The notes beneath the pieces were generated by a model, which saw only the letters and a program-made list of their open reading frames with translations, had not been told where the DNA came from and did no database searches. The position numbers were made by a program, and so were the translations under genes. From assembly GCF_001425785.1 (NCBI RefSeq), contig NZ_LMDI01000009.1, positions 78,675 through 142,674 of the forward strand: a DNA stretch of 64,000 nucleotides, given 5' to 3'. The stretch comes from Rhizobacter sp. Root1221. Its GTDB lineage: Bacteria; Pseudomonadota; Gammaproteobacteria; Burkholderiales; Burkholderiaceae_C. Below, one piece after another: positions 34,525-40,032 of this stretch. Numbering within the stretch: position 1 is the stretch's first letter; every line of letters begins with the position of its first letter.

Positions 34525-34605
34525 ATGTTCAAGACCACACCGATCAACCAAGCCGCACGCGACCGCCAGGCCGCGTGTGCGGGTGACCGCGTGAATCGCG
34601 CCTAG
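34525..34605 (+). CDS. Leader reading frame 1 upstream of the EF-G paralogue (26 aa)
   Basis: ATG 34525 to TAG 34603-34605 encodes MFKTTPINQAARDRQAACAG and six more residues (DRVNRA). It begins at the predicted transcript start and ends 21 bp before the first of three hairpins that lead into an intrinsic terminator. The placement resembles a leader peptide of an attenuator; whether it is translated is unknown. Confidence 0.35.
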   Translation: MFKTTPINQAARDRQAACAGDRVNRA

Positions 34606-34625
34606 AGCCGCCTTTCGAATTCGTT

Positions 34626-34696
34626 CGGAAGGCACCTTGCCTTCCGGACCCGGTCCTCCAGGAACCCCGGTCGGCGTCGCCCTCCGGGGTTTTTTG
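34626..34696 (+). terminator. Hairpin array ending in an intrinsic terminator inside the EF-G leader
   Basis: Hairpin A has a perfect nine-base stem CGGAAGGCA / TGCCTTCCG (34626-34646). A short hairpin B (GGAC/GTCC) follows. The terminator stem is AACCCCGG / CCGGGGTT (34663-34691), followed directly by a T-run to 34695. It lies about 175 bp before the EF-G paralogue, so read-through may be conditional; alternatively it simply ends the helicase transcript. Confidence 0.65.
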
Positions 34697-34711
34697 CATT
34701 CGGGGATTGTC

Positions 34712-34828
34712 ATGTTCCACCAGCGCACGTTCGACAAGTTGATTGCCACGATTCGCACCCGCCAAGGCGCGGGAGGCTTGCGCTCGTGCTTTGGCTCGCC
34801 CCATCGGCAAGTGAACTGCCGGCCCTGA
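34712..34828 (+). CDS. Leader reading frame 2 upstream of the EF-G paralogue (38 aa)
   Basis: ATG 34712 to TGA 34826-34828 encodes a basic peptide beginning MFHQRTFDKLIATIRTRQGA and ending FGSPHRQVNCRP. Its stop codon lies 3 bp before the hairpin that covers the EF-G start region, so a ribosome terminating here would cover and open the 5' arm. This is the geometry expected for translational coupling. Coding status is uncertain. Confidence 0.35.
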   Translation: MFHQRTFDKLIATIRTRQGAGGLRSCFGSPHRQVNCRP

Positions 34829-34831
34829 CGC

Positions 34832-34866
34832 GTTCTTTCGCGGTGGGTCGGCCACCACGAAAGAAC
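34832..34866 (+). promoter_or_regulatory. Hairpin sequestering the translation start of the EF-G paralogue
   Basis: Nine-base perfect stem GTTCTTTCG / CGAAAGAAC, one C-A mismatch, then GGTGG / CCACC around the loop GTCGG. It ends 3 bases before the GTG start at 34870 and includes the only purine-rich stretch (AAAGAA) that could serve as ribosome-binding site. Folding was judged by eye. Confidence 0.6.
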
Positions 34867-34869
34867 ACT

Positions 34870-36894
34870 GTGAACAAATCCATCCGCAACATCGGCGTCA
34901 TTGCACACGTGGACGCTGGCAAGACCACGACGTCCGAGCGCATCCTGTTCCACACGGGCAAGAACTACCGCATCGGCGACGTCAACCATGGCGACACGAC
35001 CATGGACTTCGACGAGCAGGAACGCCGCCGCGGCATCACCATCAACAGCGCGGCCACCACCGTGTTCTGGAAGGGTGCGCAGATCAACCTGATCGACACG
35101 CCCGGCCACATCGACTTCAACATCGAGGTGAACCGGTCGCTGCGCGTGCTCGATGGCGCGATCGTCGTGTTCGACGGCGTGGCCGGCGTGGAACCGCAGA
35201 CCGAGACCAACTGGCGCCTGGCCGACCGGTACCACGTGCCGCGCATCGCGTTCGTCAACAAGCTCGACCGCATCGGGGCAGACTTCCCGCGTGTGGTCAC
35301 GATGATCGGCGAACGCCTCGGTGTGCGCACCGCGGTGCTGCAGTGGCCCATCGGCGCGGAAGGCGGTTTCGAGGGCGTGGTCGACCTGCTGACGCAGCGC
35401 GCGTTGACGTGGACGTCGGAAGATGTCGGCGGCAACCTGCACGAAGGGCCCGTGCCGGCGCACCTGCAGGGTGTCGTGCAGGCACAGCGCGCGAAGCTGC
35501 TCGACGCCATCGTCGAGCAGGACGACGACGTGCTGGCCGCGTTCCTCGAGGGGCGCGAGCCCACCGTCGCGCAGCTGCAGGCGTGCATCCGCAAGGGCAC
35601 GCTCGCGGGGGCATTCGTGCCGGTGCTGGCGGGTGCGGCGTTCAAGAACAAGGGCGTCGAGCCGCTGCTGGACGCGGCGGTGGCGTACCTGCCTGCGCCG
35701 GGCGAGGTGGCGGCGCAAGCGGGGCAGCCCGAGGCCGACCCGGATGGGCCGCTCGCGGCGCTGGCGTTCAAGGTGGTGTCCGACACGTCGGGCACGATGG
35801 TGTACGTGCGCGTGTACCGCGGCCGCCTGCGGCCGGGGGACGTCGTGCTCAACACCAACACCGGCCGCCGTGAACGCATTGCCCGTCTGTACGAGGTGCA
35901 TGCGAACAAGGTGGAGGAGCGTTCGGTCATCGAGGCCGGCGGCATCGCGGCGGTCGTGGGCCTGAAGGACACGGTCACCGGCCACACGCTGGCCGATCCC
36001 GCGGCACCGCTGGTGCTGGAAACCATCACGGTGCCCGAGCCGGTGATCGACGTGGCGGTGGAACCGAAGACGCAGGCCGACCAGCAGCACCTCGGCAAGG
36101 CGCTGGCCGCGATGGTGCGCGAGGATCCGAGCCTGCGCGTCCGGCAGGACGCGGAGTCGGGCCAGACGCTGCTGTCCGGCATGGGTGAGCTGCAGCTGGA
36201 GGTGTCGATCGAGAAATTGCGGTCGCGCCACCATGTCGAGGTCAACGTGGGGCGGCCCCAGGTCGCGTTCCGAGAGACGCTCACGCGGGCGGTGGAGGTC
36301 ACGCACCTCCACAAGAAGCAGAGCGGTGGCCCCGGGCAGTACGCCGAGGTCACGCTGCAGTTCGAGCCGTTGCCTCGCGGCGAGGGCGTGGTGTTCGAGA
36401 ACCGCACGGTGGGAGGGGCAGTGCCGCGCGAGTTCGTGCCGGCGGTGGAGGCGGGTGTCCGGCGTGCGGCCCAGACCGGGGTCGTGGCCGGTTATGCGAC
36501 GGAGGACTTCCGGGTGTCGCTCGTCGACGGACGGTTCCACGAGCGCGATTCGTCGACCGTGGCGTTCGAGCTGGCCGCGGCGGCCGCGTTCCGCGAGGCC
36601 GCCGTGCAGGCCGGGCCGGTGCTGCTGGAGCCGGTGATGGCCGTCGAGGTGATCACGCCCGCCGACTTCGTGGGCGACGTGCTCGGCGACCTGAGCCGGC
36701 GCCGGGGGCTGGTGCGGGGGCAGGACACACGCGGCAATGCCGCGGTGGTGGACGCCCACGTGCCGCTGAAGGAGATGTTCGGCTACATCGGGCACCTGCG
36801 TGCCATGTCCTCGGGACGGGCGCAGTACACGATGCAGTTCGACCACTACGCCGAAGCGCCGGCCTCGGTGCTCGACGCGGTGCGCAGCCGTTGA
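34870..36894 (+). CDS. Elongation factor G paralogue (EF-G 2-like translational GTPase)
   Basis: A 674-residue five-domain translational GTPase that starts with GTG. G1 is AHVDAGKTT (residues 12-20), the switch I region reads GDVNHGDTTMDFDEQERRRGITINSAATT, G3 is DTPGHIDF and G4 is NKLD. Domain II (VSDTSGTMVYVRVYRGRLRPGDVVLNT) and domain IV (VEVTHLHKKQSGGPGQYAEVTLQFEPL) with the C-terminal EF-G fold follow. Switch I differs from housekeeping EF-G (usually GEVHDGAATMDWMEQE), and the gene lies outside a ribosomal-protein operon, so it is a paralogue. Possible roles are back-up translocation, ribosome recycling or stress response. The start is buried in a hairpin preceded by leader frames and a terminator. 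A strong terminator follows. Confidence 0.88.
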   Translation: MNKSIRNIGVIAHVDAGKTTTSERILFHTGKNYRIGDVNHGDTTMDFDEQERRRGITINSAATTVFWKGAQINLIDTPGHIDFNIEVNRSLRVLDGAIVVFDGVAGVEPQTETNWRLADRYHVPRIAFVNKLDRIGADFPRVVTMIGERLGVRTAVLQWPIGAEGGFEGVVDLLTQRALTWTSEDVGGNLHEGPVPAHLQGVVQAQRAKLLDAIVEQDDDVLAAFLEGREPTVAQLQACIRKGTLAGAFVPVLAGAAFKNKGVEPLLDAAVAYLPAPGEVAAQAGQPEADPDGPLAALAFKVVSDTSGTMVYVRVYRGRLRPGDVVLNTNTGRRERIARLYEVHANKVEERSVIEAGGIAAVVGLKDTVTGHTLADPAAPLVLETITVPEPVIDVAVEPKTQADQQHLGKALAAMVREDPSLRVRQDAESGQTLLSGMGELQLEVSIEKLRSRHHVEVNVGRPQVAFRETLTRAVEVTHLHKKQSGGPGQYAEVTLQFEPLPRGEGVVFENRTVGGAVPREFVPAVEAGVRRAAQTGVVAGYATEDFRVSLVDGRFHERDSSTVAFELAAAAAFREAAVQAGPVLLEPVMAVEVITPADFVGDVLGDLSRRRGLVRGQDTRGNAAVVDAHVPLKEMFGYIGHLRAMSSGRAQYTMQFDHYAEAPASVLDAVRSR

Positions 36895-36899
36895 CCAGA

Positions 36900-36931
36900 G
36901 GGGTGGCCCGGGAGGGCCGCCCCTTTTTTTG
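36900..36931. terminator. Intrinsic terminator between the EF-G paralogue and the convergent regulator gene
   Basis: Stem GGGGTGGCCC / GGGCCGCCCC with a GGGA loop (36900-36923) and seven T residues. It lies 6 bp after the EF-G paralogue stop; on the other strand it is just past the stop of the leftward gene ending at 36936, and may serve both. Confidence 0.85.
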
Positions 36932-36935
36932 TGCG

Positions 36936-37331
36936 TCAGCCGGTGATGCGGTCCTTCAGCAGCTGGCGCAGCTGCTTGCGCCCGTCACTGTTGGTGGCCC
37001 GCCAGGCTTTCAGGGCCAGCGCGAGGAACTGCTGCTCGGCCGGCGTGAGGCCCACGGGTTCGCGTTCCTCGTCGAGCCAGCCGGCGGGTTTGCCGCAGTG
37101 CTGCTCGATCTGGCGGGCTAGCTTGTCGCCGATGGGGCGGGCGGACTTGATCTGGCTCCACATGCTGGGCGAGATCTCGAGCTTGGCGGCAAACGCCTGC
37201 TCGAGCCCTTTGGGCGGCGCGCCGCCGGCCATCGCCGTTTCCGCGAAGGTCTGGAACAGGTTCAGCGCGTTGCGGCGCCGTTCTAGGGTGATGTTGCTCA
37301 CGGGGACTGCGAAAAAATCTGTTGCGCGCAT
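36936..37331 (-). CDS. Small putative DNA-binding protein (131 aa)
   Basis: A 131-residue soluble, helical protein. The middle (PPKGLEQAFAAKLEISPSMWSQIKSARPIGDKLARQIEQHCGKPAGWLDEE, about residues 38-88) looks like a Cro/CI-type helix-turn-helix: SPSMWSQIKSARPIG would be the recognition turn and the conserved GKPAGWLD end is common in phage-repressor-like HTH proteins. The C-terminus is charged (WRATNSDGRKQLRQLLKDR). A GTG at 37298 is an alternative start. It is divergent from a short terminator-bounded transcript that contains two palindromes, which could be its targets (inference). Confidence 0.65.
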   Translation of the reverse strand: MRATDFFAVPVSNITLERRRNALNLFQTFAETAMAGGAPPKGLEQAFAAKLEISPSMWSQIKSARPIGDKLARQIEQHCGKPAGWLDEEREPVGLTPAEQQFLALALKAWRATNSDGRKQLRQLLKDRITG

Positions 37332-37343
37332 TGTCGCAGGGGC

Positions 37344-37372
37344 TTGACGGTGCGGTAAAGACTATTTACGAT
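37344..37372 (+). promoter_or_regulatory. Candidate sigma-70 promoter of the short RNA at 37.4-37.6 kb
   Basis: TTGACG at 37344-37349, 17-base spacer and TACGAT at 37367-37372 (four of six as in TATAAT). It fires rightward, away from the small HTH-type gene whose start is 13 bp to the left, so both genes share a control region. Confidence 0.5.
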
Positions 37373-37417
37373 GCCCTCCATCGATACCAAAAGCCCGTTT
37401 TTCCGAGGAAACCACCC

Positions 37418-37543
37418 GTGAAACTTCGCCGCTCCAACCACTGCTTCGCGCCCGCTTCGGGCCGCCAGGCGTTGGCGCGCCAAATTTCCATTGCAATGGT
37501 CTCCGCGACAAAAGGGGCCGCTGCGGCATCCGGGAGAGGCTGA
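37418..37543 (+). CDS. Small reading frame inside the terminator-bounded transcript (41 aa)
   Basis: GTG 37418 is preceded by GAGGAAA eight bases upstream, a good ribosome-binding site. It encodes KLRRSNHCFAPASGRQALAR then QISIAMVSATKGAAAASGRG after the initiator, a basic peptide without membrane segment. Within it lie the hairpin GCCCG-CTT-CGGGC (37450-37462) and two perfect 12-bp palindromes, TTGGCGCGCCAA (37472-37483) and CCATTGCAATGG (37488-37499). The frame may be coding, or the RNA structure itself may be the functional object. Confidence 0.4.
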   Translation: MKLRRSNHCFAPASGRQALARQISIAMVSATKGAAAASGRG

Positions 37544-37572
37544 CAACCAGCCTTCCAGCTCTGGTTTCCAGA

Positions 37573-37605
37573 GGCCCGGGTCCCGCCAAGGACCCGGGCC
37601 TTTTT
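37573..37605 (+). terminator. Strong intrinsic terminator
   Basis: Perfect 11-base stem GGCCCGGGTCC / GGACCCGGGCC with loop CGCCAA, followed by TTTTT (37601-37605). It ends the short transcript at 37.4-37.6 kb. From here to the next gene at 37838 no feature was recognised. Confidence 0.9.
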
Positions 37606-37837
37606 CGTTGGTGCCGCAAGGCGGTGCGGAATCGTTTGTTTTTGTTGTCACTTCGGGTGTGTCTTTGCACTCCGCGGCCGCGCGAATTGGTGTGAGCGGT
37701 GCGGGATGTGCGTGGCCGGTTTCGGCCCCGTGCAGCGAGGCACCGCTTCGACGGAAGGGCTCGCGCGACGGGCACAACCGAAGTGGCTGCTGTCCGCTGG
37801 TGTCTCAGTTTGCTGTCATCGTCCCAGGGAGGGGCTC

Positions 37838-38008
37838 ATGAAAAAGAAGGAACAAAGCATTGTGTTGCGCCTCGCGGCGCTCAAGCCGCGCAACCCGTTT
37901 GCGGCGCTGGCGCGACAGCGTGCGGCGGGCTCGCACGCACCGGTCAAGCGGCCGCAGGCGCGGGAGGAAAAAGACCTCGTCCAGCGCCTGCGCGAGGCGG
38001 GCTTGTGA
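37838..38008 (+). CDS. Micro-gene 1: basic 56-aa protein
   Basis: ATG 37838 follows a GGGAGGGG ribosome-binding site. The 56 residues are strongly basic (MKKKEQSIVLRLAALKPRNP, later ARQRAAGSHAPVKRPQAREEKDLVQRLREAGL), without cysteine or membrane segment, possibly nucleic-acid-binding. Its stop overlaps the start of the next micro-gene (GTGA), indicating coupled translation. Not recognised as any family. Confidence 0.6.
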   Translation: MKKKEQSIVLRLAALKPRNPFAALARQRAAGSHAPVKRPQAREEKDLVQRLREAGL

Positions 38009-38160
38009 GGGCGCACCTGGCGGTGGCGCTCACCATGCTGGTCGCCGCTGCCGCGTTCGGGGTGCTCGTGGCCCGGGAGCCACGCTGGCCGGTGGACGCG
38101 GTGAACGTGGCGTCGGCCTGCGTGCGTGCGCTGCAGCAGGACGACGACACGGACGCCTGA
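38005..38160 (+). CDS. Micro-gene 2: 51-aa single-span membrane protein
   Basis: GTG 38005 overlaps the stop of micro-gene 1 by 4 bp. The 51 residues contain one hydrophobic helix (HLAVALTMLVAAAAFGVLVA) followed by a short acidic tail (CVRALQQDDDTDA). The basic N-terminus suggests that the tail faces the periplasm. Together with the basic partner it resembles a small two-component module of unknown function; it is followed by rtcA after 65 bp. Confidence 0.55.
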   Translation: MRAHLAVALTMLVAAAAFGVLVAREPRWPVDAVNVASACVRALQQDDDTDA

Positions 38161-38225
38161 CCCCCGGCGGGCAAAGGCGTGCTGCTTCGGTTAACCTTCG
38201 CGCGACACCGTTTTCGGAGCCGTAA

Positions 38226-39323
38226 ATGGGCGACCCCGTCCGCGCACTGCCAGGTGCCGCTTCGGGTGGTGCCGATCCTGCCTCGCTGATCGACCTCGAC
38301 GGCGCCCACGGCGAATGCGGCGGCCAGTGGCTGCGCAGCGCCTTGACGCTCTCCATGTGCACCGGGCGCCCGTTTCGCATGCGCCACATCCGCGCCGGCC
38401 GTGAACGGCCCGGCCTGCTGCGCGGCCATGTCGCCAGCATCTCGGCAGCCCAGGCCGTCTGCGGGGCCCAGGTGCAAGGCGCCGAACTCGACGGCGCCAG
38501 CGTGGCCTTCACGCCCGGCGAGGTTCGGGCCGGTGACTACACCTTCGGCGTGGGCGGTGCCGGCAGTTGCATGCTCGTGCTGCAGACCGTGTGGCCCGCG
38601 CTGATGGGGCTGGCCGAACCCAGCCGCATCACGTTGCGGGGCGGAACCCACACCCCGAAGGCTCCGCCGTTCCAGTTCATCCAGCGGGCCTATGCGCCGC
38701 TGATGGACCGCCTGGGTGCCGTATCGGAACTCCGCCTGCGCCGCCATGGGTTCCATCCCATGGGCGGGGGCGGCGTCGACGTGAACATCACCCCCGCCGA
38801 GGCCGGGCGCCTCCAGCCTTTCGACCTGACGGAACGCGGGCCGCTGCGCGCCGCGTACGCGGAGTGCCTGGTGGTGGCTGTGCCGCGCCACGTCGCGAAC
38901 CGCGAGCTCGACACCCTGGCCAACTCGTTGGGATGGGCGCCCCACCAGTTGCACGTGCCCGCGGTGCGCCAGAACGAAGGTCCGGGCAACGCCTTGATGG
39001 CCACCCTCGAACACGAGTTCGCCACCGAACTCTTCACGGCGGTGGGCGAAAAGGGTGTGAGTGCCGAGACCGTGGCGCGGGCCGTTTCCCGCGAGGTGCG
39101 CGAGTTCCAGGTATCCCGGGCCGCCATCGGTCCGTACCTGGCCGACCAGTGGGTGCTACCGCTCGCGCTGGCCGTGTGGCGCAGCGGCACGGCCGCCCGG
39201 TTCACCTGCAGCGCGCTGACCGATCGGGCGCTCGCCCACATCGCCCTGATCCGGCGCTTCCTGCCGTGCCACATCACCACCGAACCGTTCGACGGGGGAT
39301 GGACGGTGGTGGTGTCTCCGTGA
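38226..39323 (+). CDS. rtcA: RNA 3'-terminal phosphate cyclase (RtcA) homologue with altered active site
   Basis: A 365-residue protein of the RtcA fold. The N-terminus (DLDGAHGECGGQWLRSALTLSMCTGRPFRMRHIRAGRERPGLLRGHVASISAAQAVCGAQVQGAEL) and GVGGAGSCMLVLQTVWPALM match RtcA closely. So do RGGTHTPKAPPFQFI and the late motif PYLADQWVLPLALA. RtcA makes RNA 2',3'-cyclic phosphate ends through a covalent His-AMP. In family members the histidine lies in an HxxTN-like motif about 12-14 residues before RFLP; here that segment reads DRALAHIALIRRFLP, so Arg334 stands where the histidine is expected and His338 where Asn is expected. No rtcB or rtcR is nearby. The protein may be catalytically dead or use another residue. 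Confidence 0.82.
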   Translation: MGDPVRALPGAASGGADPASLIDLDGAHGECGGQWLRSALTLSMCTGRPFRMRHIRAGRERPGLLRGHVASISAAQAVCGAQVQGAELDGASVAFTPGEVRAGDYTFGVGGAGSCMLVLQTVWPALMGLAEPSRITLRGGTHTPKAPPFQFIQRAYAPLMDRLGAVSELRLRRHGFHPMGGGGVDVNITPAEAGRLQPFDLTERGPLRAAYAECLVVAVPRHVANRELDTLANSLGWAPHQLHVPAVRQNEGPGNALMATLEHEFATELFTAVGEKGVSAETVARAVSREVREFQVSRAAIGPYLADQWVLPLALAVWRSGTAARFTCSALTDRALAHIALIRRFLPCHITTEPFDGGWTVVVSP

Positions 39324-39410
39324 CCTCCTCTGCAATGGGTGACCGGCCCCCTTGTGCGGCCCGGACGGACGGTCTATAACGGTCCGGCGGCGCCGCCGCC
39401 GGGAGTGTTG

Positions 39411-40022
39411 ATGAACAGGCTTCTCGTGAGCTGGCGAACCGTGGGCTGGCAACGCGCCCGGGCCTGTTGGGGGCTGGTCTGGTGGGTGTCCCTGGTGTCG
39501 GGGGCCGCGTGGGCCGACGATCGCCCCATCGACCCGTCCGCCGACAGCGCCATGAGCGAGCTGCGGGTCAAGGCCGCGTACCTGTACAAGTTCGGGGCGT
39601 TCGTCCAATGGCCGGACCGGGCCTTTGCCTCTGCCCATGCGCCCGTCGTGATCGGCGTGCTCGATGCCGACATGCTCGCCGACGAACTCTCGATGCTGAT
39701 TGGCGGCCGCAGCGTGCAGGGCCGTTCCCTGGCCGTTCGCCGCCTCCGCAATGGCGACAGCCTGGCGGGCATCCACATGCTGTTCATGGGCCATCCCGCC
39801 GACGGCCGTACGGCCGTGTGGTTGGCCGCGGCCCGGGGGCGGCCGGTGTTGACCGTGACCGACCAGGCCCAGCCGGCCGTGGCCGGCACCATGATCAACT
39901 TCGTGCACGACGGCGGCCGGGTCCGGTTCGACGTGTTCCCGAAGGCGGCCGAGCGGGCGAGCCTCGGCATCAGCGCACGCCTGCTGGTCGTTGCGCGCCG
40001 CGTGGAACCTGGCGCACCGTGA
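39411..40022 (+). CDS. YfiR family periplasmic protein
   Basis: A 203-residue exported protein with signal peptide (LVWWVSLVSGAAWA, cleavage before DDRPID). The mature start SELRVKAAYLYKFGAFVQWPDRAF is the YfiR hallmark, and VVIGVLDADMLADELSMLIGGRSVQGRSLAVRRL ... HMLFMGHP ... LTVTDQ ... GTMINFVHDGGRVRFDVFPKAAERASLGISARLLVVARRV completes the family pattern. In Pseudomonas YfiR represses the CHASE8-containing cyclase YfiN from the periplasm. Here the next gene, 10 bp on, encodes a CHASE8-like hybrid histidine kinase, so YfiR probably senses envelope or redox conditions for that kinase (inference). ATG 39411 is chosen because it opens the signal peptide. Confidence 0.88.
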   Translation: MNRLLVSWRTVGWQRARACWGLVWWVSLVSGAAWADDRPIDPSADSAMSELRVKAAYLYKFGAFVQWPDRAFASAHAPVVIGVLDADMLADELSMLIGGRSVQGRSLAVRRLRNGDSLAGIHMLFMGHPADGRTAVWLAAARGRPVLTVTDQAQPAVAGTMINFVHDGGRVRFDVFPKAAERASLGISARLLVVARRVEPGAP

Positions 40023-40032
40023 GGTCCGTGGC

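Larger units (their letters stand above)
37379..37605 (+). ncRNA. Candidate small RNA or attenuator transcript (about 225 nt)
   Basis: Predicted to start near 37379 from the promoter at 37344-37372 and to end at the strong terminator at 37573-37605. It holds several stem-loops, including GGCTG/CAGCC and CTCTGG/CCAGAG shortly before the terminator, and a 41-codon frame with a ribosome-binding site. The next gene starts 230 bp beyond the terminator. No known RNA family was recognised. Confidence 0.45.

Noticed and set aside
34786..34869. GTG at 34786 as start of the EF-G paralogue (adds 28 residues)
   Set aside because: The added residues (LWLAPSASELPALTRSF...) are not part of any EF-G and the stretch forms the hairpin; GTG 34870 gives the family start NKSIRNIGVIAHVDAGKTT.
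34291..36846. An 851-codon open frame antisense to the EF-G paralogue and its leader
   Set aside because: EF-G motifs on the plus strand are unambiguous; the antisense translation shows no domain.
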